Shown: positions 11,149 to 18,980 of the stretch, one piece after another
Layout: each line of letters opens with the position of its first letter
Position numbering within the stretch: the stretch's first letter is position 1
Virus record (IMG/VR): IMGVR_UViG_3300049483_000049
Location: 1 to 26,389 of that record
From: a virus
Strand: one strand, 5' to 3'
DNA: 26,389 nucleotides
Made by a program: the position numbers and the translations under genes
The notes under the pieces: model-generated
Told to the model about the DNA's origin: nothing
Database searches by the model: none
What the model saw: the letters and a program-made list of their open reading frames with translations, nothing else

Positions 11149-11568
11149 ATGTCCCTGACTCCTAACGATCCGATTGTCCCAGTCCCGCCTGCCCTCGTGC
11201 AGATCCACACGGAAGAGCAGATCAAACGTGCTGCCGAGAAGGGTCCCCGAGAACACAAGCTAATCCCGTCTGCTGCAGTCGAGACCCTCCGTCAGTGGGA
11301 CGAGTACCGTGCTGAACAGCAGGCGATGTTTGCGAAGATGTCCCCCACAGAGAAACGCGCGCACATCCTCGGCAGTCAGGGTATCCCGTCTGATGATAAG
11401 TCCTTCCGTGATCTGGTCCGTAATCTCCCGGATCTTGATGAGATCGACCGGGCTACTGAGAAGGCACGCAAGGAAGCTGTCGAGCGTTCGAAGGCGCTGC
11501 ATAAGAAGAACAACAAGTGGTATCGCAAGCTCGCCCGTAGTCTGACGGCGCTCGTCCGGAAGAAGTAA
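11149..11568 (+). CDS. Hypothetical helical protein
   Basis: 139 residues, ATG at 11149 after GAAAGGACTCAT. A Pro-rich start (MSLTPNDPIVPVPPALVQ) leads into a charged, mostly helical chain (ETLRQWDEYRAEQQAMFAKM, then DEIDRATEKARKEAVERS) and a basic C-terminus (KKNNKWYRKLARSLTALVRK). No motif recognised. Position directly before the terminase region suggests a packaging- or virion-related role, but a regulator is equally possible. Confidence 0.65.
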   Translation: MSLTPNDPIVPVPPALVQIHTEEQIKRAAEKGPREHKLIPSAAVETLRQWDEYRAEQQAMFAKMSPTEKRAHILGSQGIPSDDKSFRDLVRNLPDLDEIDRATEKARKEAVERSKALHKKNNKWYRKLARSLTALVRKK

Positions 11569-11810
11569 TGAAGCTCACCGAACACATGATCAAGATCGAA
11601 CTCGATAGTCTCTACGAGAAAGGTTCTCCACCGGACATCATTTACGTCCCCTTGGAGAGTGCCTATCGTCGTGGAGCTATCGGGTACTGGGAGTATACAT
11701 GGCGAAGATTGCTGCGTCTGCTCCGGACTGGGATCTGGAAGCTGAGCGCGAACTCTGGCGCTCTATCTGTGCGCCTAACTCGTGGCATGAAGAAGATGGG
11801 ACCTCAGTAG
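11568..11810 (+). CDS. Hypothetical protein overlapping the start of terL
   Basis: 80 residues, ATG at 11568 overlapping the previous stop as TAATG. The first 44 residues (MKLTEHMIKIELDSLYEKGS, then PPDIIYVPLESAYRRGAIG) look like real protein sequence. The last third is basic, because its final 112 nt also encode the start of the large terminase in another frame. Either both products are made from this stretch, or the real functional part is the non-overlapping region. No family recognised. Confidence 0.55.
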   Translation: MKLTEHMIKIELDSLYEKGSPPDIIYVPLESAYRRGAIGYWEYTWRRLLRLLRTGIWKLSANSGALSVRLTRGMKKMGPQ

Positions 11811-13639
11811 GTACCCATCCCTACTCCTACTACTACTTCCTGAAGAAGGCGTGGGGAGCAGAGTCCTACCTCAAGTCACATCCTGCTGAGCCCCAGTGGC
11901 TCTACGATCCGATTCACAAGCCATACACTTCGTGGTTGCAGAAGCACCTACTCGCATGGAAGCGGGCGTCACTAACCGGCAAGCCGGGGCGCTACCACAT
12001 CGCAAGCGTGCTGCCGCGTGGCTACGGCAAGACAGTCACCTCCACGAAGTGTGCACCACTCTGGACTACCCTAGACGACTGCGACATGACGATTCTCATG
12101 CAGTCAGCCACTGGCAAGCTCTCCGAAGACATCCTTGCTTCCCAGATCGCCGTCATGAATGGCGACGATGAGGACTCATGGTTCGTCTGGCTCTACGGTA
12201 ACTGGATTCAGGGCGCGAAAGAGAAGAGTAAGTCAGCGATCAAACACGCCTACCGTCGAGCGGGAAACATCTCTGAGCCCTCGATTGATATCTCTTCGGC
12301 GAACGTTGGTGCCACCGGTTACCATCCCCGGCAGAACTGGTGGGATGACCCGCTAGAAAAGAACAAGCTCCGTCAGGATCGAGACGCCTACCTTCGTGCA
12401 CAGCACGACGGTGTAAACGCCTCGTACAACTCACTCCACGTCAACGGCCTTATGGCCCTGACGTTGACCCGCTACCTTGACGACGATATTGCAGGACGTC
12501 ACTTCCGCAACGAAGGTATCAAGACGTGGGAGGGCATGGAGTGTCCTCACATGGCACTCTTTGACCGAGTCGCCTTCGGCAAGGGCATCTGGCACGTCTT
12601 CTTCTACCAGACTGAGGATGAACTCACTGGTGAGCCTACACATCCGGGCATGTGGACGCGCGAAACCATTGAGCAGGCAAAGGCCCGCGATCCTGAAGAC
12701 TTCGCGTGTCAGCATCAGAACAATCCGGGGTCAGGTGAACGTGCCCCGCTTGTAGAGTCTCAGATCCCATACCTATATCTCGGCTACCATGACTTCTTGT
12801 GGGACGTGCAGATCAAGTGGGCAACCATCCACATCGACACGGCCTTCAAGAACAAGGACAACATCGGTCGAGGTGATGATTCTGCCATCGTGGTGTGGCT
12901 GGCTGACGCGCGAAATAACGGTGTCCTCTACCTCGACACTGACCTACTCGTGGCTTCCAATGAGTGGCGTGAAGAGGACTTCAACAAGGAACTAGTCAAG
13001 GTCTGCCTCAATCTACGAAGGCGAGGTATCTTCATTCGTGCGATCACGGATGAGACCGAACCCGGTGGTAAGGAAGGCACATACAAGAATCGAGTACTGG
13101 GTATCCTTCGCACTTCTGGTTTCCAGATGGGCGAAGAACAGTTCATCCAGTTGAACCGAACAGCGAACAAGAAGGCGCGTATCCGCACTGGTGCAGGTCA
13201 CTGGGCGGAAGGTTACGCGAGAATCCTTCTCAACAAGTCGGCTTGTGATTGTCCTCCTCCTCACTACGACCCCATACTGAAGAGAGAAGTCACAGTCCGG
13301 TGTCCCCACTTCATCGTCCCTCAGGTAGTGAAGAAGATGATCTATCAGATCGTCAAAGTGGATACCACACAGCACGACGATCTCGCTGATGCAGCAACTG
13401 ACGGTTTCGCACGGCAACTCTGGACACCGCCAGATTCCAATCCCGGTATACCGAGCGAGGGAGCAGAAGTTCGACGTCCGGGTGACGATGAGCTTAAGTC
13501 CTTTGGTCGGCCGATGACTAACGAAGAAATCTTTGCCCTCATCGACGAACGCAATGAACTTCGTGATGCAGGGTACGACGACGGTATTCGCGGATGGGGA
13601 GATGACGATGAGTCAGTGCTCCCTCGTGAACCAGTCTAG
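11699..13639 (+). CDS. terL: Terminase large subunit (packaging ATPase-nuclease)
   Basis: 646 residues, ATG at 11699 after GGGAG. The motor packages DNA into the prohead by ATP hydrolysis and cuts it. The ATPase half shows a Walker A-like VLPRGYGKT (104-112) and a Walker B-like acidic pair in NWWDDPLE (212-219). The RNase H-like nuclease half begins with IHIDTAF (377-382) and continues to DDSAIVVWL, with HDDLADAATDGF (558-569) supplying the usual late acidic residues. Length is slightly above typical because of a polar insertion near 515-540 with CDCPPPHYD and CPHF that might hold metal. A GC-rich N-terminal extension precedes the ATPase core. Position, motifs and length make this a firm call. 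Confidence 0.92.
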   Translation: MAKIAASAPDWDLEAERELWRSICAPNSWHEEDGTSVGTHPYSYYYFLKKAWGAESYLKSHPAEPQWLYDPIHKPYTSWLQKHLLAWKRASLTGKPGRYHIASVLPRGYGKTVTSTKCAPLWTTLDDCDMTILMQSATGKLSEDILASQIAVMNGDDEDSWFVWLYGNWIQGAKEKSKSAIKHAYRRAGNISEPSIDISSANVGATGYHPRQNWWDDPLEKNKLRQDRDAYLRAQHDGVNASYNSLHVNGLMALTLTRYLDDDIAGRHFRNEGIKTWEGMECPHMALFDRVAFGKGIWHVFFYQTEDELTGEPTHPGMWTRETIEQAKARDPEDFACQHQNNPGSGERAPLVESQIPYLYLGYHDFLWDVQIKWATIHIDTAFKNKDNIGRGDDSAIVVWLADARNNGVLYLDTDLLVASNEWREEDFNKELVKVCLNLRRRGIFIRAITDETEPGGKEGTYKNRVLGILRTSGFQMGEEQFIQLNRTANKKARIRTGAGHWAEGYARILLNKSACDCPPPHYDPILKREVTVRCPHFIVPQVVKKMIYQIVKVDTTQHDDLADAATDGFARQLWTPPDSNPGIPSEGAEVRRPGDDELKSFGRPMTNEEIFALIDERNELRDAGYDDGIRGWGDDDESVLPREPV

Positions 13640-13649
13640 TGAGGACATA

Positions 13650-13889
13650 ATGAGCAATCCTTCTTCCGCACCAACTGTTCTTGCCGAACTCAATACGCTC
13701 ATCACCAGTTTGATCTTTGAGCGTGATCGTCTTTCGACCCTGACGAAGCCGTCTCTCCCGGGTAATGTGTCTATCTGGGCGGCGATTGATTTCACTGTAC
13801 GTCAGGCCGTTCTTACTGACGCTGACGGTAATCTTGCGGACGGTCTAGTTTTGCTCCAGACCATCAAAGACAACTTCCCCGCCGTATGA
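13650..13889 (+). CDS. Hypothetical small protein
   Basis: 79 residues. ATG at 13650 follows GTGAGGACATA, 8 nt after the terminase stop; a longer frame to 13533 lies within the terminase gene. Predicted helical (SAPTVLAELNTLITSLIFER, then DRLSTLTKP) with a second helix-strand unit (SIWAAIDFTVRQAVLTDADG). No family recognised. It is coupled to the next gene by an ATGA overlap and probably works with the fibre protein cassette that follows. Confidence 0.65.
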   Translation: MSNPSSAPTVLAELNTLITSLIFERDRLSTLTKPSLPGNVSIWAAIDFTVRQAVLTDADGNLADGLVLLQTIKDNFPAV

Positions 13890-14125
13890 CTGTCACTATC
13901 GTTTCCGACGAAGGAAAGAAGGTTGTCTACCAAAAGGTAACTGATCTTTACGTCGCTGTCAGACAAGAAGTCCAGTCATCGCGTGACTCGAAACTGGTTC
14001 ACGAACTCGTTACCTCCTCTCAGTCATGGGGTCCTAACGTCCGCGAACTCGTGAAGGAAGTCCAGCAGTCGCTCGTCGAACTGCAAGATTTCCTGAGGAG
14101 CTACCGGAATGGCAATCCCAAGTAA
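13886..14125 (+). CDS. Hypothetical small helical protein
   Basis: 79 residues, ATG at 13886 (ATGA overlap). A short beta start (MTVTIVSDEGKKVVYQKVTD) is followed by a long charged helix (RELVKEVQQSLVELQDFLRS) that could form a coiled coil. Its end overlaps the collar-like protein gene by 17 nt. A role in fibre assembly is possible from position only. Confidence 0.6.
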   Translation: MTVTIVSDEGKKVVYQKVTDLYVAVRQEVQSSRDSKLVHELVTSSQSWGPNVRELVKEVQQSLVELQDFLRSYRNGNPK

Positions 14126-15458
14126 TGTCGTCATAGGCTGGGCCGGTTCAGCCGCTTCCATCCCCGTTGGTTGGGTGCGGGAAACTCGTCTTGATAGTAT
14201 GTACGTAGTAGGCGCTGCCACGTCGGCTGATGCAGATCCGACGACCTCTAGGGGAAACGCTAGCCACATCCACACATCACCAGCGCACGCACCTATACAG
14301 GATGCACATACACACAACTTCTTTACCATCGCCATTGCTGGTAATGTCCGCCCGTTGACTGGTGGTTCGCCACTCTACACCTCGGCGCGTAATCTTCATG
14401 ATCACACGGGTACGTCGTCTGCTGCTACAGCAGTTAACGACTCAGTCACGATCACAGTTGACGCTACGGCGAATGACCTAGCGTATACAAGTGTCATCTG
14501 GATCAAGAGTACGGGCATTGATGCGACATTCCCGGTAGGGTGCGTTGCCTTCTGGATGGACGATGCTATCCCGGTAAACTGGTCGCGAACTCTTGGTGGC
14601 AAATACTTGAAGGGCGCTTCGGCTGCTGCTGATGGTGGGAGTTCTGGTGGCTCGAATACGCACACGCACACTTCTCCAGCACACACGCATACGATTCAAG
14701 ATCACCAGCACGTTGCTGCAGCGTCTAGTGGTCCAGACTTCACTTCAGATTTTCGAGCCAGTGCTACTACTGTCTCGATTACTGACACCAACCACTACCA
14801 CAATGTGTCGCTTGATTTTGGATCTGGTGCGACCAACCAATCGACGACCACGACAATCAGTACTAGTAACCACGAACCTCCGTACATTGTAGTAAATGCC
14901 ATTACGGCTATCGCCCCAGATCTACCCATCGGTATCGTAGCGCTATGGTTGGGTGCAAACGCTAGCATCCCTTCTGGATGGTCGCGTGTTACGGCGCTAG
15001 ATGGTAAATGGATCAAGGCGGCTTCCGCCAATGGACAGGTTACGACTACTGGTGGCGCAACTGCACATACACATACTGCCTCGTCGTGTCAACCGGTACA
15101 AGATCCGCATAACCATCTTGCTTTTGGTAGTGCCCCTCAACCTTCAGGGACAAAAGTTGCATCTGGGACTGGATTCTCTGCTACCATCACGCACACGCAT
15201 GACTGGGACACTGACGTAACTACTGCAACAAATCAAGCTGCTTCAGTGTCCATCGACAATAGTGCGGACGGAGATGCTTACCCACCGTACCGAACTGCTA
15301 TCTTCATCCGATTTGCTTCGTCTGGACCCACTGTGAGTATCACTGGGGCGACGTCTTATGACATCCCACAGTGGCAGTCGATTGAAGGCAAGGTACTACC
15401 TGAGGTGGCTGCCCGTATCGCGCATGGCGACCGCCGTTTCTACCCGGAGGCACTGTGA
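14109..15458 (+). CDS. Collar-like fibre protein with three His-rich repeats
   Basis: 449 residues, ATG at 14109 after GAGGAGCTACCGG. Three tandem copies of one module are visible. Each opens with a W-containing beta unit: GWAGSAASIPVGWVRETRLD (10-29), VAFWMDDAIPVNWSRTLGGK (146-165) and VALWLGANASIPSGWSRVTA (277-296). Each then has a His cluster: HIHTSPAHAPIQDAHTHN (53-70), HTHTSPAHTHTIQDHQH (185-201), HTHTASSCQPVQDPHNH (320-336). Modules two and three close with PPY and a hydrophobic strand; module one ends in a similar strand at about 125-133. The pattern recalls the phage tail-collar fold of short tail fibres, where HxH residues bind metal in a trimer. The host receptor is unknown. A C-terminal tail (QWQSIEGKVLPEVAARIAHG) may attach it to the virion. 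Confidence 0.75.
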   Translation: MAIPSNVVIGWAGSAASIPVGWVRETRLDSMYVVGAATSADADPTTSRGNASHIHTSPAHAPIQDAHTHNFFTIAIAGNVRPLTGGSPLYTSARNLHDHTGTSSAATAVNDSVTITVDATANDLAYTSVIWIKSTGIDATFPVGCVAFWMDDAIPVNWSRTLGGKYLKGASAAADGGSSGGSNTHTHTSPAHTHTIQDHQHVAAASSGPDFTSDFRASATTVSITDTNHYHNVSLDFGSGATNQSTTTTISTSNHEPPYIVVNAITAIAPDLPIGIVALWLGANASIPSGWSRVTALDGKWIKAASANGQVTTTGGATAHTHTASSCQPVQDPHNHLAFGSAPQPSGTKVASGTGFSATITHTHDWDTDVTTATNQAASVSIDNSADGDAYPPYRTAIFIRFASSGPTVSITGATSYDIPQWQSIEGKVLPEVAARIAHGDRRFYPEAL

Positions 15459-15691
15459 GCAAGAAGACACTCAAGCCACTGATTCACGTGAAGATCACTG
15501 GCACTGGTGTCAACGATGAGTTCGATGCAGTCTCACACGAGATCGTCGGACTCCCCGCTGGCACTTATCACAAGTTCGACTTCGTCAATGGCGTTACTGC
15601 CTACTGGAACGACTTCGGTATCCGCTGTGTCTACATCGCCAAGTACGGTGAGACTACTGTGATGGAGTCGGAGGAAACGTACCACAACTAG
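15455..15691 (+). CDS. Hypothetical small beta-rich protein
   Basis: 78 residues, GTG at 15455 overlapping the previous stop as GTGA, with CGGAGG upstream. Sequence MSKKTLKPLIHVKITGTGVN, then EIVGLPAGTYHKFDFVNGVT, then IRCVYIAKYGETTVMESEET: alternating strands of a small beta domain. It could be a fibre chaperone or accessory because it is coupled to the collar-like gene. Unknown family. Confidence 0.65.
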   Translation: MSKKTLKPLIHVKITGTGVNDEFDAVSHEIVGLPAGTYHKFDFVNGVTAYWNDFGIRCVYIAKYGETTVMESEETYHN

Positions 15692-15723
15692 TGTCGAAAC
15701 ATCGACACTTCTACATAAGTGTC
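15690..15723 (+). promoter_or_regulatory. Two mutually exclusive hairpins before the exonuclease gene
   Basis: AGTGTCG (15690-15696) pairs with CGACACT (15703-15709) around a 6-nt loop. GACACTT (15704-15710) also pairs with AAGTGTC (15717-15723), again around a 6-nt loop. The middle strand is shared, so only one can form. The first begins on the stop codon of the preceding gene. Such an arrangement is used in attenuators and translational switches, but as DNA it could also be three half-sites for a regulator. Confidence 0.5.
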
Positions 15724-15752
15724 AACCGTTTGCCACAACGAAAGGACGTCCC

Positions 15753-16334
15753 ATGAAGCGGATCATTTTCTTCGATATTGAGTCGAGGAAGTGGGCAAAG
15801 GACTTGCGTCCGGATGATGAAGATGCCGGATGGGACGAACTTCGCGACGGAAAAGGCGGGGCGTCGGCCATTGCAGTATACGACTCCCGCGACAACTGGC
15901 TTTACCTCTACGATGACCACGAAGCTGAACAATGTGCTCGACACCTAGAAGCTGCTGACCTAGTTGTTGGTTACTGCTCTGAGAAGTTCGACATCCCGTG
16001 TATGGAAGGTCTCGTGAATCGACGCCTTCGGATACGATCATCCTATGACATCTACGTAGAGATCGTCAGAGCGTACGCAAGTATTGGACGACGAGGACAG
16101 AAAGGTGATTTCACGCTCGATGCGATGAGCAAACGCAATCTTGGTCGTGGCAAAATCGACCATGGGTCCAACGCCAAGGAACTCGCTCAGCGAGGGCGGT
16201 GGGGCAAGCTATTCAACTACTGCGCTGACGACGTTCATTTGACTTACGACCTATTCCAGAAGCTCCGCACTGACGGCGGGCTGATCGGGTTAAGGGGACA
16301 GTTCATATCCCTTCCCGTTCCTGAGGGCCTCTAA
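15753..16334 (+). CDS. DEDDy-type 3'-5' exonuclease
   Basis: 193 residues, ATG at 15753 after GAAAGGACG. The RNase H-like exonuclease motifs are in order: FFDIES with Asp8 and Glu10, VVGYCSEKFD with Asp80, and the YxxxD signature FNYCADD with Tyr156 and Asp160. Members of the family trim single-stranded DNA or RNA 3' ends using two metal ions. The closest general types are the PolB-related exonuclease domain and YprB-like proteins. Finding it between the fibre cassette and the portal gene is unusual. It could process packaged DNA ends or join replication; location alone does not decide. Confidence 0.75.
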   Translation: MKRIIFFDIESRKWAKDLRPDDEDAGWDELRDGKGGASAIAVYDSRDNWLYLYDDHEAEQCARHLEAADLVVGYCSEKFDIPCMEGLVNRRLRIRSSYDIYVEIVRAYASIGRRGQKGDFTLDAMSKRNLGRGKIDHGSNAKELAQRGRWGKLFNYCADDVHLTYDLFQKLRTDGGLIGLRGQFISLPVPEGL

Positions 16335-18304
16335 TGTACATCAACCCGATCTTCGAGCGTGCACAGGGTGCCTCGGCCTTCCGTGAACAACTTGTTCAGA
16401 TGGTCGTAGACTGTATGCGCTACTCAGAGAGCCACTTCATTGGCATCCGAGCCAAGTGGCCTCGTCTCTACGAACTGTGGCGTGGTACGTGGTCTGGTAG
16501 ATTCCATCCACACAAGAACAACGTCCACATCCCGCTGATCTACTCGGCGGTATGGGCTGATGCATCGCGCAAGGCTGCGTCCTCGCTCTCTACATATCCG
16601 ATTGTCTCGTTCATGGGTTACGGCCCTGACGATATGAAGATCGCGCGTAAGCAGGAGGCACTGTGCGCTGCTCAGATGAAGGACGACGGGACGTTCCTGA
16701 AGCAGGTTGACGCTATCGTCGGTGCTGACCTGTATGGAGTCTCTGTCATGCAGGTCGGTTGGAAGCGTGAAGAGCCAATGCGTATCCTTGAGCAGATCGA
16801 CCGGATGCCACTCTCTGGTAAGGTCGTCCGCCACATCCGCAAGGGCAAGGTCGTCACGTTTGACGGTCCTGAGTCGATCAACATCGACCTACTCGATTTC
16901 TTCCCTCAGCCCTGTGTTCCGCGTCTGAAGGACATGAAGTGGGTCATCCGCCGATACTTCCTTGACCTTGATGACATCCGTTACCTCGTCTCGATTGGAA
17001 CCTTTGATGCTACTGAACTCAAACGACTCGAAACTGAAGGTTCTTTTGGAGCTAACGCAACTACGTTAGCAGCTTCCATCCGCCGATTCCAGACTCGAAC
17101 CGGAATGGACGATGAGACTGCCCGCTTTCAGAACAAGTATGCTAGACCGGTTGAGATCCTTGAGTTCTGGGGAGTTGTCCCGTCCGAGTACGCCACTGAC
17201 GGAGTCCTCTCCAGAGTAATCACGGTCGCAAATCGGCGCTACATGATGAGGAACCGCCCGAATCCTTACAACCATGGGCAGCTTCCGTTCATCTCGTACT
17301 CGCCCACGCTGGACCTTCACTACTTCTACGCTCCCGGCAAGGCCGAGGTTGTTGAGAAGCTCCAGATCGTTGGTAACCGCTACCTGAACCAGTCGCTCGA
17401 CGCAGCAGATCTGATGATCGATCCGATGACGTTCTACAATCGTGCTTCTGGTCTGATCACTCGCAATCTATACTCGCGTCCGGGACGCTTCATCGGCCTC
17501 AATGGCAATCCCTCAGAGATGATCCAGCCGTTCCAGCAGAACCTTCAGGGCCTGACTGTAGCGGACCAAAAGATCTCACAGATGCGTGAGTTCCTCCAGA
17601 TGGGAACTGGCATCGTAGACGACGCCGTTCAGGGCATGGGTGGCGACAGCCGACAGACGGCCCGAGAGTTCGTCGGACGCCGAGAGGCTGCTGGCACACG
17701 GCTCATGCTGGAGTCCCGCATCTACGAAGAGATGATGCTGGAGCCTCTGGCGAACATGATGATGGCACTCAACAAGCAGTTCCTTGATCCCCCGGTTGAG
17801 GTCCTGATCCTTGGTGATGGCTCCTCGCTCGATCCGGTTACCGGTGAGCCGGTCCCGAGCACGCGAGACGTGCTTACCGGCTACGACTTGTACCCGTCCT
17901 ACAGTGCAAGAGCCCTCGGGGCGACTATGGGTCTGTCGAAGCAGACGCAGCAGCAGACGCTGATGCAGCTTCTTCAGGCAATGTCGTCTCCGATTGGTCA
18001 GGCACTCATGGGTCAGATCAACGCTGTGAACTTCTTCCGTGGTCTCTTCCGCGTATTTGAGGTCCCGAACATCAACGAGATCTTCATGAAGAACTCACAA
18101 CTTGGTGAACTGGCGAACGCTGCCAATGGCGGTATGGGTCCGAGCCCGCAAGGCGTCCCGACTCCGTCACAGATCATTGGCGGTGGCCCATCTGTCCTTC
18201 CGGGTATGCCGGGCTCTGCTCGTCAGGGTGCCGGGGCTGCCTCTGGGCTGATGGTTCCTCCGAGTATTGCTGGTCTCCCCACGCAGCTTACTGGGGTAGC
18301 GTAA
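16334..18304 (+). CDS. Portal protein
   Basis: 656 residues, ATG at 16334 overlapping the previous stop as TAATG. Portals form the dodecameric ring at one capsid vertex through which DNA enters. Evidence is length, position between terminase and scaffold/capsid, and typical sequence. The opening has WPRLYELWRGTWSGRFHPHK (43-62). The central part contains PFISYSPTLDLHYFYAPGKA (about 318-337), a loop common in portals of short-tailed phages. The later QMREFLQMGTGI and RQTAREFVGRREAAG region fits the crown and stem. The C-terminus is a flexible Gly/Pro-rich tail (GGMGPSPQGVPTPSQIIGGG). Neighbouring genes are structural, which supports this. Confidence 0.85.
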   Translation: MYINPIFERAQGASAFREQLVQMVVDCMRYSESHFIGIRAKWPRLYELWRGTWSGRFHPHKNNVHIPLIYSAVWADASRKAASSLSTYPIVSFMGYGPDDMKIARKQEALCAAQMKDDGTFLKQVDAIVGADLYGVSVMQVGWKREEPMRILEQIDRMPLSGKVVRHIRKGKVVTFDGPESINIDLLDFFPQPCVPRLKDMKWVIRRYFLDLDDIRYLVSIGTFDATELKRLETEGSFGANATTLAASIRRFQTRTGMDDETARFQNKYARPVEILEFWGVVPSEYATDGVLSRVITVANRRYMMRNRPNPYNHGQLPFISYSPTLDLHYFYAPGKAEVVEKLQIVGNRYLNQSLDAADLMIDPMTFYNRASGLITRNLYSRPGRFIGLNGNPSEMIQPFQQNLQGLTVADQKISQMREFLQMGTGIVDDAVQGMGGDSRQTAREFVGRREAAGTRLMLESRIYEEMMLEPLANMMMALNKQFLDPPVEVLILGDGSSLDPVTGEPVPSTRDVLTGYDLYPSYSARALGATMGLSKQTQQQTLMQLLQAMSSPIGQALMGQINAVNFFRGLFRVFEVPNINEIFMKNSQLGELANAANGGMGPSPQGVPTPSQIIGGGPSVLPGMPGSARQGAGAASGLMVPPSIAGLPTQLTGVA

Positions 18305-18321
18305 CCTAGAAAGGCGGTCGT

Positions 18322-18729
18322 ATGGCTGGTGACCTCAAACGGTTCTTCGACGTAGGCCGATTGGACGAGCAGCAACTTGGGATGATCGAGTTCGTCTTGA
18401 ACTCTCCTGCGTACACTGACTCATTCAAGCCGTATCTACTGTCGATCCGTGATAACATGAACGACCTATGGCTAGATCGTTCACAGAAACGTAAGGACAT
18501 GTTCCCTGATGACTATCTCGCTGGAATGATCGCCGCAATCGATGGACTACTCAAACTGTTCACGATCTTGATCCACGAGACTAGCGTCGAACGAATCCAC
18601 AGTGCAATGTCCAACGCGTCTTCTGATCAACAGTACGATCAGTACGTCAAGGACGGTAGGAATCAACCGGTGGTCGGCATCAATCAGAATGCAGTACCCG
18701 ACCGATTTGAACCTACGGAGTTTGACTAA
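18322..18729 (+). CDS. Hypothetical protein between portal and scaffold
   Basis: 135 residues, ATG at 18322 after AGAAAGGCGG. Helical throughout (MAGDLKRFFDVGRLDEQQLG, SPAYTDSFKPYLLSIRDN, then DYLAGMIAAIDGLLKLFTIL). The hydrophobic helix at about 73-91 seems to be packed rather than membrane-spanning. The C-terminal 30 residues are polar and likely disordered. Position suggests a head accessory or internal virion protein; no family recognised. Confidence 0.65.
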   Translation: MAGDLKRFFDVGRLDEQQLGMIEFVLNSPAYTDSFKPYLLSIRDNMNDLWLDRSQKRKDMFPDDYLAGMIAAIDGLLKLFTILIHETSVERIHSAMSNASSDQQYDQYVKDGRNQPVVGINQNAVPDRFEPTEFD

Positions 18730-18932
18730 TGCCCAGTAGTGAAGTTATGCACAAGTTCAAAGAGGGCAAACTGAAGAGCGGTGGTTCCGGTAAGGCAGTT
18801 AAGAACCGGAAGCAGGCTATCGCGATCATGTTGTCTGAGAAACGTAATGAAGCTGCCCATGGTGGTGAATACGTGAGCGGCTCCGAACGTAGTAACCCTC
18901 TTGCCGGTACTCGCCGGAGCAAGAGCAAGTAG
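18729..18932 (+). CDS. Small basic protein, DUF6496-like
   Basis: 67 residues, ATG at 18729 overlapping the previous stop as TAATG. Sequence MPSSEVMHKFKEGKLKSGGS, then VKNRKQAIAIMLSEKRNEAA. As far as I recall this matches the DUF6496-type phage and bacterial small proteins that start 'MPSSEVMHKFKxGxLxSG' and contain 'RKQAIAIxLSE'. Its function is unknown; it usually lies in head gene clusters. The C-terminus is basic (LAGTRRSKSK). It could bind DNA in the head or on the portal. Confidence 0.65.
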   Translation: MPSSEVMHKFKEGKLKSGGSGKAVKNRKQAIAIMLSEKRNEAAHGGEYVSGSERSNPLAGTRRSKSK

Positions 18933-18980
18933 TACACCCCCGCCCGTGTTGGACAACCCTTCACGGAAAGGAGAGCAACG

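Noticed and set aside
15690-15752. Hammerhead on the plus strand around GTGTCGAAAC
   Set aside because: GAAAC is present but the CUGAUGA strand and matching stems are missing; simple hairpins explain it.
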